64,000 bases of DNA from SAR324 cluster bacterium (lineage in GTDB: Bacteria; SAR324; XYD2-FULL-50-16; HCM1). Both the position numbers and the translations under genes were made by a program. The number at the start of each line of letters is the position of its first letter. The first letter of the stretch is position 1. The notes beneath the pieces were generated by a model. The model ran no database searches and was not told where the DNA came from. It saw only the letters and a list, made by a program, of their open reading frames with translations. Shown here one piece after another: positions 44,461 to 53,199 of the stretch. The stretch is from positions 1-64,000 of the forward strand of contig PUHO01000018.1 of the NCBI GenBank assembly GCA_002995645.1. The letters are read 5' to 3'.

Positions 44461-44551
44461 CAAGGCTTTGCAAGCTATCTTGCAACGGCAAGTTGAGAAT
44501 AGAAAAGCTAGTTTATACTTGCAATGGGAATTAAAAACAAGACGTGTTGCC
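44461..44551 (+). pseudogene. Degenerate fragment, right copy of the direct repeat flanking Sel1 genes 1-3
   Basis: This matches 39770-39862 (caaggctttgcaagc, gttgagaatagaaaagcta, aaaacaagacg). The short open frame over it has no ribosome-binding site or recognisable domain. It probably marks an old duplication or insertion boundary of the Sel1 block. Confidence 0.55.
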
Positions 44552-44589
44552 GTCCTGTTTATAGTTTGGGAAGGGGAGTTGTCGGGAAA

Positions 44590-45207
44590 TTATTTTTCTT
44601 TTTGTGTGGCTAGGTTGTCTTGCGATTCTTTGCCTAGCTGCGTTGCCAGTGCTTGCGCTTGTTTGATTTCTTCGTCTGTCATTGTTTTTTTTAACTTGTA
44701 AGAAGCTGTTTGCGAGTCTTTGTCTCCATAAGAAACAGACAGACTATACCAAGCGTACGCCTTAATTTTGTTCTCTGCCGTGCCTTGCCCTTGTTCGTAC
44801 ATGTTCGCAACACGAAATTGCACCTCTGCAAGACCTTGCTTCGCCGCTTGACTATACCAATACAAGGCTTCTTTATAGTTTTGTTTCACACCTTGCCCAG
44901 TATAATACATCTCGCCTAATACGCTTTGCGCATAAGCATAGCCTTGTTTTGCCGATTGTGTAAACCAATACACCGCGTCTGTATAACTTTGTATAGTACC
45001 TTGCCCGGTATAATACAAACGCCCTAAAGTGAACTGCGTCATTGTATTACCTTGTTTTGCCAAGTCTTGTATGCAAATAAAAGTTTGCTTCTTTGTTTTG
45101 TTAGTAATACACTTTGCTTTAATTTGCCGTTTTGTTAGCTTCGTTTGCGTTGCCCCTTGCGCTGTTAACGATGTAAGCAAAATCGCTAGTAATAGTATTC
45201 TTTTCAT
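44590..45207 (-). CDS. Secreted Sel1-repeat protein 4 (205 aa, 3 repeats)
   Basis: The same plan as protein 3 (signal peptide MKRILLLAILLTSLTAQG, cysteine pair in CITNKTKKQTFIC, three repeats, cap MTDEEIKQAQALATQLGKE), but the sequence is clearly more divergent (LAKQGNTMTQFTLGRLYYTG, FRVANMYEQGQGTAENK). It probably split from the array earlier than genes 1-3. It lies 32 bp after gene 5 in the direction of transcription. Confidence 0.87.
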   Translation of the reverse strand: MKRILLLAILLTSLTAQGATQTKLTKRQIKAKCITNKTKKQTFICIQDLAKQGNTMTQFTLGRLYYTGQGTIQSYTDAVYWFTQSAKQGYAYAQSVLGEMYYTGQGVKQNYKEALYWYSQAAKQGLAEVQFRVANMYEQGQGTAENKIKAYAWYSLSVSYGDKDSQTASYKLKKTMTDEEIKQAQALATQLGKESQDNLATQKEK

Positions 45208-45239
45208 GTTCTTCTTTAACAGGCAACTAGGCTAGCCGC

Positions 45240-46589
45240 TTATTGCGCTTGTTTATGTTGGATTGTTGCCGCTAGCTTTTCCGCCATTGCTTGCCCTTGA
45301 TCTATTTGTTCTCTATTCATTTTATCTTCTAAATCTTGCGACTCATTTTCCGCGGTTTTATTACCGTTAGAGCTTGCAATTAAAAACCAAGCGTACGCCG
45401 TGATATTATCTTGCTTAACACCTTGCCCCTTTTCATACATATAGCCTAATTCAAGTTGCGCATGAACGTTGCCTTTTGTTGCCGCTTGTTCATACCAATA
45501 CAAAGCTTGCTTGCCGTCTTTTGTAACGCCTTCGCCAAAAAGATACATTACCCCTAATTTAAGTTGCGCGTCCATGTCGCCTTGTTTTGCCGCTTTCGTA
45601 TACCAATACAAAGCCTGTTTATCATTCTTTGCAATCCCTTGCCCGTATAAATACATTAGCCCTAAAGTCCGTTGCGCATCTACGTTGCCTTGTTTCGCTG
45701 CTTTTTGTACCCAAGATAGAGCCTTTTTATAATTCTTAACAACACCTTGCCCTTTTTCATACATATGCCCTAATAAACCTTGCGCTTTAACGTCGCCTTG
45801 TTCTGCCGCCTTTTGAAGCCAATAAAACGCTTTCCTATCGTTTTTAGTAACGCCTTGCCCGTCAAGGTACATAAACCCTAACTTACGTTGTGCCTCTAGG
45901 TTATCTTGCATTGCCGCTTTCGTATACCAATACAATGCCTGTTTGTCGTTTTGAGCAATCCCTTTACCTTGTTCGTACATATACCCTAATAGGTTTTGCA
46001 CCATAACGTCACCTTGCTTTGCCGCTTTCGTATACCAATACAAAGCTTGTTTATCATCTTTCGCAATGCCTTGCCCTTGATCATACATGCCACCAAGAAT
46101 CACTTGTGCACCAACATTGCCTTGCTTTGCCGCTTTCGTATACCAATACAAAGCTTGTTTATCATCTTTCGCAACGCCTTGCCCTTGTTCATACATGCCG
46201 CCAATACTGAATTGAGCTTGCGCATTGCCTTTCTTTGCCGCTTGTTCATACCAATACAACGCTTGTTTATCGTCTTTCGCAATGCCTTGCCCTTTTTCAT
46301 ACATACCCCCTAATTTAAGTTGCGAATCAACGTCGCCTTGCTTTGCCGCTTGTTCATACCAATACAAGGCTTTCTTATAATTCTTGATTATACCTTGCCC
46401 TTGTTCATACATGCTGCCTAGCAAACCTTGCGCTTGGACTTTGCCTTGTTCTGCTAGTTTTTGCATACAAGTAAATTGTTGCTGCTCTGTTTTAATAGCT
46501 ATGCACTTTGCCGTAGCACGGTCTTTAACTGTAGCCGAACTTGCCGTTAAGGGAATAAATGCAATACATAATAATAAAATTCGTTTCAT
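45240..46589 (-). CDS. Secreted Sel1-repeat protein 5 (449 aa, 10 repeats)
   Basis: A signal peptide (MKRILLLCIAFIPLTASSA) precedes a cysteine pair (CIAIKTEQQQFTC) and ten Sel1 repeats with cores such as MYEQGQGVAKDDKQALYWYTK, then a diverged cap (MNREQIDQGQAMAEKLAATI). It is the first gene of the array in transcription order and the most different in sequence. The many repeats suggest a long superhelical scaffold in the periplasm or outside the cell. Confidence 0.88.
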   Translation of the reverse strand: MKRILLLCIAFIPLTASSATVKDRATAKCIAIKTEQQQFTCMQKLAEQGKVQAQGLLGSMYEQGQGIIKNYKKALYWYEQAAKQGDVDSQLKLGGMYEKGQGIAKDDKQALYWYEQAAKKGNAQAQFSIGGMYEQGQGVAKDDKQALYWYTKAAKQGNVGAQVILGGMYDQGQGIAKDDKQALYWYTKAAKQGDVMVQNLLGYMYEQGKGIAQNDKQALYWYTKAAMQDNLEAQRKLGFMYLDGQGVTKNDRKAFYWLQKAAEQGDVKAQGLLGHMYEKGQGVVKNYKKALSWVQKAAKQGNVDAQRTLGLMYLYGQGIAKNDKQALYWYTKAAKQGDMDAQLKLGVMYLFGEGVTKDGKQALYWYEQAATKGNVHAQLELGYMYEKGQGVKQDNITAYAWFLIASSNGNKTAENESQDLEDKMNREQIDQGQAMAEKLAATIQHKQAQ

Positions 46590-46769
46590 ATGTTTTTCTT
46601 TTAGTAAGTTAGTAAAACAATAGATTTTAATTTAGATAGCGTTATCTCTGTCTTATCCTAAAAGGATACTAAAAGCTTCAAAGAATAACAAGTATTTTAT
46701 ATTAATTTACTATAGTTTATATTGCCTTTGTTGCCTTTCATTGTAAGCCCCGCAAGCAAATGCGTTTAA

Positions 46770-46810
46770 AATAAAAAAGGCAATGAAACAAAAATTCCAT
46801 TGCCTTTTAA
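46770..46810 (-). terminator. Rho-independent terminator after the small coiled-coil protein gene
   Basis: aaaaggcaatg (46775-46785) and cattgcctttt (46798-46808) form an 11-bp stem. On the minus strand it is followed by a T-tract. It lies just beyond the stop of the gene at 46829 and isolates it from the Sel1 array. Confidence 0.75.
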
Positions 46811-46828
46811 CAAAATAGTTTATATATA

Positions 46829-47248
46829 TTATGCTTTAGGTGCTTGTTCTACCTGTTGTGTTTTAAGATTTGGTGCAATCCCGTTACTCTGTTGAATAAA
46901 GCCAACCATACTAGGATTATTATTTATCTTTGCTTCTAATTTTATAATTCTTTCAGTATTAGATTTTACATTCTCAGCTATTTTATTAACCTCTTCTTTT
47001 ATTTCAGATTTAAAGTCTTTCATACTATTTTTTGTTTGATTACTTTCATCTTTTACAGCTTGTGTTAAATCGTCAATAGATTTCGTAGCAGCATCAAAAC
47101 GCACATCAAAATACTTTTCCGTATTTTGCAACATTTCTGTTTTAGTATCTTTAGCCGATTTTTTAATAGTATTATATAATGTAATTCCTACTCCTATTAA
47201 AGTAATAACTACTAATGCTGTTTCTGGCCATATATTTACGTTACTCAT
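46829..47248 (-). CDS. Small membrane-anchored coiled-coil protein
   Basis: I chose the start at 47248 because GGAG lies eight bases upstream, giving 139 residues; an in-frame ATG further upstream lacks this. One membrane helix at about 8-26 (ETALVVITLIGVGITLY) is followed by a long charged coiled-coil region (about 35-110) and a polar Gln/Pro/Ala tail. The family is not recognised; the layout resembles small phage or accessory membrane proteins. It is transcribed alone, between a helicase gene and a terminator. Confidence 0.7.
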   Translation of the reverse strand: MSNVNIWPETALVVITLIGVGITLYNTIKKSAKDTKTEMLQNTEKYFDVRFDAATKSIDDLTQAVKDESNQTKNSMKDFKSEIKEEVNKIAENVKSNTERIIKLEAKINNNPSMVGFIQQSNGIAPNLKTQQVEQAPKA

Positions 47249-47375
47249 TTTCAACTCCAAATACTTTAATATAAATATATAAAACGTTTCTTTCATTATA
47301 ACAAAACCAAAAATTAACAACAACGTCAAGTATAATATACAAATTATGATTTTATCACCTGGTTAAGGGACTTTA

Positions 47376-49862
47376 TCACAAGGTAACAAGAGTGCCTTTA
47401 TCTAATAAAGTAGCATGTAACACAGAAGTATACTCTCCTTGTGTTAGATTAGACAAAGAACCAATAAAAATAAAGCTATCTTTTGCTCTTGAAATAGCTA
47501 CGTTTAGTAAATTCACCTTTTCATTAAGAAACAAAGGCGGGCGATTACGTAACACATTAGAAAAGATAATAATCGGTTTTTCGCCGCCTTGCATTTGGTG
47601 CACTGTCCCGGTTAACAAAGCTTGCTTTGAGTCTTGTATATCTTCAGAAACAACGGGAATACGTAAGCGATACAACGCTTGATTTAAAGCCTGCCATTGC
47701 CCTTTATACGGTGTTAGCAAGGTTATATCTGATAAGCTATAGCCGTCTTTACGTAGTTGTTGCACCACCTGTATGACAAGTTGCACTTCTTGTTCGTTCT
47801 TCCATGAATTACCGTACGGCGTTTCATTAAAACTATGGTTAACATACTGGAAAGCCGGAAAAGAATATTCCTTTTCTTTTTTATGGTTTACCATGTTGTA
47901 GCTACCTAGTTGGTTAGACAACTCCATAATCTCTTTACGACTACGAAAATGATCGGTTAACCTATTTGGTTTACGTAAAGCTTCGGCAATAGATTGTATA
48001 GAGCGGTTATTTTCTACGTACAACAAAAAGAATTGAATTTGCTCTTGTGTCAGTTGTAATTTTTGTTTAGAACACAAGTTCAATATTTCTTCTTTATACA
48101 AGTTACCTATTGGTTCCAGTTGTTTTGTATCACCTACAATTAAAGCTTGCTTACTCCGGTAAAACGCCGGCAAAACATACGAAGGCGAGCATTGCCCGGC
48201 TTCATCAATAATCACTAGACCAAGTTTATCACAATTTAACGCAAACGTATTACGTAAAGAAAGCAAGGTTGTCCCTATAATGGGAAAAATCGCAGAAAAG
48301 AAAGGCATTTGATTACCCCAAAAAAGGCGACTTAAGCCCCGTTCTTTTTCTATATCTTCAATAAGAGAAGAAAGCAATTTCATCACTTTACGTTTATTAC
48401 AATATACCCATAAAGAATGGACTTTCCTTGCTTGTTCATATAACGAGTGATCTAGCTCTTGCTTTGCGTCTGTGTATAGCTGGGCATAAGCTTCTTGAAA
48501 GTGCTTTTTTTCTTGATAAAACTCTTCTGTTTTTTGGACAACTTTAACCTGCTCTAGTTGTTCTATATAGCTATAAAATAAACGTAACGTAACTTTAGCT
48601 ATCACAAGGCGACTTCCTACTCTAAGGCTAATCGGCATATTGTTATCTTTAAAAAAGACTTCTATAGCATTATCAACGGCGCGATTATTCGTACTAGTAA
48701 TTAAAGTAAAATGCTCTGTATTGTCCGGCATGTAACCTATACTATCTATTTGATTTACCCATTCAACAAAGCGATTTGTTGCTACGTTCCTAATTAAATG
48801 GGTTTTACCTGTGCCCGGCGGACCTTCCACAGTAACTAACCTTTCTTTTTCTAGTGATTGGATAACTTTAAGTTGCGAATGAGTTAAAGGTTTCTCATTA
48901 TAAGGCACCACAATAGGCAGCGGTTCTTCCGTTTCTTTTTCTTGCTTTGTCGGTTCTTCTTGTTTCGCTTCTAATAAAAGCGATTTGAAAGGGTGATCTT
49001 GTGATAAAGTAGGGTAAATATTATCGTCTATAATAGCTTCAATATCGTTTAAAAGTTGCCTTGTAGGGTTAACGTTACTTTTTTCAAAAACAAGCGCATA
49101 CGGGTAAATTTTAATATTTTTTCTTGTTTCTATATTTTGCGAATCAAAGAAACTCGTAAGTTGATTTGCTACAAAAGAAAAAATACGATTTGGATTTGCA
49201 TCTTCAAACGGTTCTTTTATAATATGCTGACAAAAAAGAGATAAAAAGTTAAAACAAGATCGATCGCTTATAGTTAACGCATTTCTAAAATTACGTACGT
49301 CTTCTTCTTGGAAGCCTAAGGTTTCCATACAAAAAATATCGTTTAGCCAATAACTTAGAGCTAAACTTTCTTCTTCGTTATGTTGAGATAGTGTAATATT
49401 ATTTTCTGTTAAAGAAAATTGACCTTGTTCATTTGAGGAAGGCGCGTTTTGTTTGGTTACTAAAGGAAAGGTAACGGTATGTAAGTCAAAACGAAACAAA
49501 GGCGTTATATTTGCGTTTTTCTTTTTATCTTGGTAATAGATAACAGGAAAACCGGCAAGGTAGCTTATTTCTTGGTTTTGGTGATATTTCTTTTTTCTTT
49601 CTTGCTTTTTAATAATATAATCAATAAAAAACTGCTCTTCTTTGGTAATTGGCAAGTTGCAAGTTGTTTGGGTTTTAAAAAGAAACTTAGCAAGAGACGG
49701 CTCTATATCTGTTAAAGGAAGTTTGAAATACGACCTGCCTTCCATTTTAGCTACTTCGTTAACAACGGGCGCCAGGTTTTGCGTCATCATTTCTTCCGTA
49801 AGCAAACAGTTTTTATATAATAATAATAGCTCTTTAATATCGCTTGTTTTTTGTAGCAACAT
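47376..49862 (-). CDS. Superfamily 1 helicase, UPF1/DNA2-like
   Basis: The 828-residue protein has a ~320-residue N-terminal region of unknown fold followed by an SF1 helicase core: motif I GPPGTGKT at 347-354, motif II VIIDEAGQC at about 550-558, motif III VGDTKQLEPIG, and motifs V-VI with TVHQMQGGEKPIIIF and LLNVAISRAKDSF. This set (AAA_11/AAA_12 type) belongs to the UPF1-like group acting on RNA or DNA. It starts four bases after lptA ends, so it may be cotranscribed with lptC-lptA. It ends in TGA, rare here. Several bacterial UPF1-like helicases belong to defence systems, but no partner nuclease is seen. Confidence 0.85.
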   Translation of the reverse strand: MLLQKTSDIKELLLLYKNCLLTEEMMTQNLAPVVNEVAKMEGRSYFKLPLTDIEPSLAKFLFKTQTTCNLPITKEEQFFIDYIIKKQERKKKYHQNQEISYLAGFPVIYYQDKKKNANITPLFRFDLHTVTFPLVTKQNAPSSNEQGQFSLTENNITLSQHNEEESLALSYWLNDIFCMETLGFQEEDVRNFRNALTISDRSCFNFLSLFCQHIIKEPFEDANPNRIFSFVANQLTSFFDSQNIETRKNIKIYPYALVFEKSNVNPTRQLLNDIEAIIDDNIYPTLSQDHPFKSLLLEAKQEEPTKQEKETEEPLPIVVPYNEKPLTHSQLKVIQSLEKERLVTVEGPPGTGKTHLIRNVATNRFVEWVNQIDSIGYMPDNTEHFTLITSTNNRAVDNAIEVFFKDNNMPISLRVGSRLVIAKVTLRLFYSYIEQLEQVKVVQKTEEFYQEKKHFQEAYAQLYTDAKQELDHSLYEQARKVHSLWVYCNKRKVMKLLSSLIEDIEKERGLSRLFWGNQMPFFSAIFPIIGTTLLSLRNTFALNCDKLGLVIIDEAGQCSPSYVLPAFYRSKQALIVGDTKQLEPIGNLYKEEILNLCSKQKLQLTQEQIQFFLLYVENNRSIQSIAEALRKPNRLTDHFRSRKEIMELSNQLGSYNMVNHKKEKEYSFPAFQYVNHSFNETPYGNSWKNEQEVQLVIQVVQQLRKDGYSLSDITLLTPYKGQWQALNQALYRLRIPVVSEDIQDSKQALLTGTVHQMQGGEKPIIIFSNVLRNRPPLFLNEKVNLLNVAISRAKDSFIFIGSLSNLTQGEYTSVLHATLLDKGTLVTL

Positions 49863-49866
49863 ACAA

Positions 49867-50775
49867 TTAATTTACGTCTAAATCGTTAATATCAAATTTT
49901 AAAGTGCCACTATGATTGGTTTGCACATGCCAAGAAGCCCCGTCAATGAAAATGATAGCCGATTGAGATGAGAATTGAAAGGCGTCTCCTTTTTTAGCAT
50001 ATACGTTCCCACTTAAAACAAGCTTTTTTTGATCTAATATATAGGTTGCCATGTCTGCGGTTGCAATTTGATCGTCTTGGTGAAAAGTAAAATGATCTTG
50101 CGCATGAATCGACTTAACGCTATTTTTTTCGTTAAAAAACAGGTCAACAACGCCGGCAGAAAAATAATCAGAATTAAGCAAGTTAACTACTTCCACCTTA
50201 CCTTCTAGGTGCAACTTGTTTTCAGCTTGCAAAAAAACAACACGATCAGCTAACACGCGAAAATCTATTTTTGGTGTTAACGGTTCGTTATTATATTCTA
50301 TAACAACCGGTTTTGTGTCGGCTCTTTGTAAGATTATTTTTTTATCTGTAGGAAAGTAATATAAGGAATCCCCGGCAAAAGCATATAAAGGCGATTTGCC
50401 TTGTACGTTGTGAAGGCAAGCTAATTTCTTTTCTTCTTTCCACACTTGGAAAGTATCGCAGGTAATAGCAAGGTTTTCTTGTAAAATAGTAAATAAGAAA
50501 TCTTTTTGCGTTTCTATTAAATATATACTAGAAGATTTTTTCAAATAATAGGCAGTTGCTTGATCGGTTTTTAAAATAAATCGTTTTTGACTATCATTAA
50601 TAACCACATTGCCAAGCAGTTGATATTGCTTCTTCTTTTGTAGCCAACTCATTTGCCTACTTGTAACGTGAAAAAACTTTTTTTTACTTGTTTCTTTCTT
50701 TTGAGCAAACATATTGGGCATAATGAAAAAAGAACAAACAAACAAGCAAAAGAAGCTAGTAAAATTACGGTTCAT
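49867..50775 (-). CDS. lptA: LPS-transport OstA/LptA-family periplasmic protein
   Basis: Starting at 50775, which gives a clean signal peptide (MNRNFTSFFCLFVCSFFIMP, cleaved after MFA), the protein has 302 residues. It is mostly beta-strand, with OstA/LptA-like repeats such as QLLGNVVINDSQKRF, LHLEGKVEVVNLL and LVLSGNVYAKKGDAF. LptA forms the periplasmic bridge for LPS. It is longer than E. coli LptA (185). The start lies inside the end of lptC (11-bp overlap). lptB is not adjacent. Confidence 0.8.
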   Translation of the reverse strand: MNRNFTSFFCLFVCSFFIMPNMFAQKKETSKKKFFHVTSRQMSWLQKKKQYQLLGNVVINDSQKRFILKTDQATAYYLKKSSSIYLIETQKDFLFTILQENLAITCDTFQVWKEEKKLACLHNVQGKSPLYAFAGDSLYYFPTDKKIILQRADTKPVVIEYNNEPLTPKIDFRVLADRVVFLQAENKLHLEGKVEVVNLLNSDYFSAGVVDLFFNEKNSVKSIHAQDHFTFHQDDQIATADMATYILDQKKLVLSGNVYAKKGDAFQFSSQSAIIFIDGASWHVQTNHSGTLKFDINDLDVN

Positions 50776-51316
50776 ATATCGTCGCTTTAGGGAAGTGTAA
50801 AAGTAGTTTTTTTGTTGCAAAAGAATAGTATAAAGTTGTGGAAGTGCCGCTAAATTGTGGTGAATAAAATTGAGTTAACGCAAAATTAAACATCTTTTGT
50901 AAACGTATGTTAACAAAAAGGGATTTTGTCGCTATATGGAATTGATTCGGCAAATTTAAACGGACGTGATCATATAAATGTAAGGTTCTTTTTTTAGACA
51001 TATATAAAGCACGATTTGCATGAAAAAAATAACGTTTGTTTTGTTTTGTTATATACTTACCATATACGTTTTTAAAAGTAATATCCGGGCTATTTTGCCG
51101 TATATAAAAAGTTTCAGCAAACCCGTCTAGCACTTGCCTTTTGCCGCTAAATTGTTGTATATGCGCTTTTTTAGCTTGTAAATGCAAAGCATTATTATAT
51201 TTTGATTCTACTGTTACGCCAGAAGCCGGCTTAAAAAACAAATAGAAAATACCGCCAAAAACAGCAAGGCAAAAAGCGAGGATAAACAAAATACGTAAGA
51301 AAAATTTAATAATCAT
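50765..51316 (-). CDS. lptC: LPS-export protein LptC
   Basis: From 51316 the protein has 183 residues: one N-terminal membrane helix (about 4-26, FFLRILFILAFCLAVFGGIF) and a periplasmic beta-jellyroll (VTVESKYNNALHLQAKKAHI, YGKYITKQNKRYFFHANRA). LptC takes LPS from the LptBFG transporter and hands it to LptA. Sequence similarity in this family is low, so topology, length and the overlapping lptA gene carry the assignment. It is divergent from scpB. Confidence 0.78.
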   Translation of the reverse strand: MIIKFFLRILFILAFCLAVFGGIFYLFFKPASGVTVESKYNNALHLQAKKAHIQQFSGKRQVLDGFAETFYIRQNSPDITFKNVYGKYITKQNKRYFFHANRALYMSKKRTLHLYDHVRLNLPNQFHIATKSLFVNIRLQKMFNFALTQFYSPQFSGTSTTLYYSFATKKLLLHFPKATIYEP

Positions 51317-51400
51317 AACAAGACAATTTACACCGTTTAACGGAAAACCAATTCCATTAAGCAAGGAATATATAAATTTTAAAAGATAATAAAATAAACT

Positions 51401-51429
51401 TTGAAATAAAATTAGTAATACGGTATGAT
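51401..51429 (+). promoter_or_regulatory. Promoter upstream of scpB
   Basis: TTGAAA (51401-51406) and TATGAT (51424-51429) are separated by 17 bp, about 50 bp before the scpB ATG, in the divergent lptC-scpB gap. Confidence 0.5.
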
Positions 51430-51482
51430 AACACGTATAATCATTGTAAACAAGAAAGATTTATATTTTTAAAAATAGCAAT

Positions 51483-52061
51483 ATGGTAGATCCTAACTTA
51501 TCCTATAAAATAGAAGCTATTTTATTTGCTTCCCATCGTCCTTTAAAACTAGACGAATTACAAGCGATTCTCACGAAAGAAAATAAGCAAAATATAAAAG
51601 AAGCAATCCAAGAATTAAGCGAGTTTTACAATAAAACAAACAGGGCTTTTCAACTGGTTAAGTTAGGGCAAACGTACCAACTAGAAACAAAAACGGATAT
51701 AAAAGAACTCTTACAACAAGCACCAAGCGTTAAAAAAAGAGCGCTTTCCAATGCTACCATGGAAACCTTGTCTATTATAGCGTACCAACAACCGGTAACA
51801 AGATCGCAGATTGACGAAATAAGAGGCGTAGAAAGTAGTTACTCTATTCGTTTGCTTTTAGATCGTAAACTGGTTGCCATTGCCGGCAAAGCGGAGGTAA
51901 TGGGTCGCCCTTTATTATATAAAACAACGCAACAGTTCCTTAATTTATTTCATTTTAAAACCATAGCCGACTTGCCTAATATACAAGAATGGAAAAGTGA
52001 GCTTGCTATGGTGGAAGAGACAAGCCAAACAACAGAACAAGAAGCAAGTTCTTTAAATTAA
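51483..52061 (+). CDS. scpB: Segregation and condensation protein B
   Basis: The 192-residue protein contains the two winged-helix domains of ScpB. Typical segments are KIEAILFASHRPLKLDELQ, ETLSIIAYQQPVTRSQIDEIRGV and LVAIAGKAEVMGRPLLYKTT. With ScpA and SMC it forms the condensin complex that organises chromosomes; scpA is not in the window. proB follows after 25 bp. Confidence 0.94.
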   Translation: MVDPNLSYKIEAILFASHRPLKLDELQAILTKENKQNIKEAIQELSEFYNKTNRAFQLVKLGQTYQLETKTDIKELLQQAPSVKKRALSNATMETLSIIAYQQPVTRSQIDEIRGVESSYSIRLLLDRKLVAIAGKAEVMGRPLLYKTTQQFLNLFHFKTIADLPNIQEWKSELAMVEETSQTTEQEASSLN

Positions 52062-52086
52062 CGAAAGAAGTATATTAATTTACTAT

Positions 52087-53178
52087 ATGGACACACAGAA
52101 AACACAACAAAAACCGCGTATTATTGTTAAAGTAGGTACTAACGTTTTATTGCAAGAAAAAGGCGTTTTAGACTATAACACAATCTTTGATATTGTTTCA
52201 CAAATCGTAGCGCTTTCAAAACAATATAGCGTTATACTTGTCTCATCCGGAGCAGTTAGCGCAGGTAAGGAAACAGGAAAACTACAAGGCATTCAAGATC
52301 CCATTGTAGAAAAGCAAGTTTTTGCTAGTATTGGACAATCAAGGTTAATGGATATATACGCTCGTTTTTTTGAACAACAAGGCAAGCGGGTAGCCCAACT
52401 TTTACTTACAAAAGACGATTTTGGAAGAAAAGAAACTTTTTACAATACTCTTAACACGCTAGAAGGTATTATTGAAAATCAAATTATCCCTATTATTAAC
52501 GAAAACGACGCGTTAAGCTTAAGTGGAACTTCGTTCGGTGATAATGATCAACTAGCCGCTTTTACCGCAATTATGGTGCAAGCAGAAAAACTTATTTTAC
52601 TCTCTACTATAAGCGGGTTCTTTACTGCCGATCCCTTACATAACAAAGACGCAAAGCATATTCCTTTAGTTGAAAAAATCACGGCTGAACTTCGTTCTAT
52701 GTGTGAAGACTCGCTTTCATCTGGTGGCACCGGTGGCATGTTTAGCAAACTCAAAGCCGCAGAAATGGCAATGAGTAACGGGGTAGAAGTCGTTTTAACA
52801 AAAGGAAAAGAAGAAAATATTTTAATCCAAGCAGTGCAAAACAAAGCAAAAGGAACCTATTTCAAAGCTGTGCAAAAAAATAAAACAGATTATAAAGTAA
52901 AATGGATGCATATGCCGCCGATTATAAAAGGGACAATTACTATTGACAAAGGCGCTGTAAAGGCATTACAAACTAATAATAGCCTTTTATTAGTTGGTAT
53001 TCTTAAAATGCAAGGTAATTTTGAGAAAAAAGACGTGATTTTAATACAAACAGAAGATAAAATTAAAATCGCAACAGCACTGGCAAACTATGCAAGAGCC
53101 GAATTAAACGACTTTATCCACAATAAGGCAAAACAAGGTATTATTGTAGTCCATGTTAACCATTTATACTTGTTATAA
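52087..53178 (+). CDS. proB: Glutamate 5-kinase
   Basis: The 363-residue enzyme phosphorylates glutamate, the first step of proline synthesis (EC 2.7.2.11). The amino-acid-kinase domain shows IIVKVGTNVLL, LVSSGAVSAG, IPIINENDALS, FGDNDQLAA and the GTGGMFSKLKAAEMA loop; a PUA domain follows from about 280 (KGTITIDKGAVKAL). proA is not adjacent, so regulation with the rest of the pathway cannot be judged. Confidence 0.94.
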   Translation: MDTQKTQQKPRIIVKVGTNVLLQEKGVLDYNTIFDIVSQIVALSKQYSVILVSSGAVSAGKETGKLQGIQDPIVEKQVFASIGQSRLMDIYARFFEQQGKRVAQLLLTKDDFGRKETFYNTLNTLEGIIENQIIPIINENDALSLSGTSFGDNDQLAAFTAIMVQAEKLILLSTISGFFTADPLHNKDAKHIPLVEKITAELRSMCEDSLSSGGTGGMFSKLKAAEMAMSNGVEVVLTKGKEENILIQAVQNKAKGTYFKAVQKNKTDYKVKWMHMPPIIKGTITIDKGAVKALQTNNSLLLVGILKMQGNFEKKDVILIQTEDKIKIATALANYARAELNDFIHNKAKQGIIVVHVNHLYLL

Positions 53179-53199
53179 ACGCAATTCATATAAACTACC

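Noticed and set aside
44468..44701. 77-codon ORF as a real small gene
   Set aside because: It overlaps the end of Sel1 gene 4 on the other strand; only its first part resembles the fragment at 39770, so I treat it as a remnant.
40173..46623. Numerous plus-strand ORFs opposite the Sel1 genes
   Set aside because: They mirror the 108-bp Sel1 repeat periodicity and are shadows of the minus-strand coding repeats; none has start signals.
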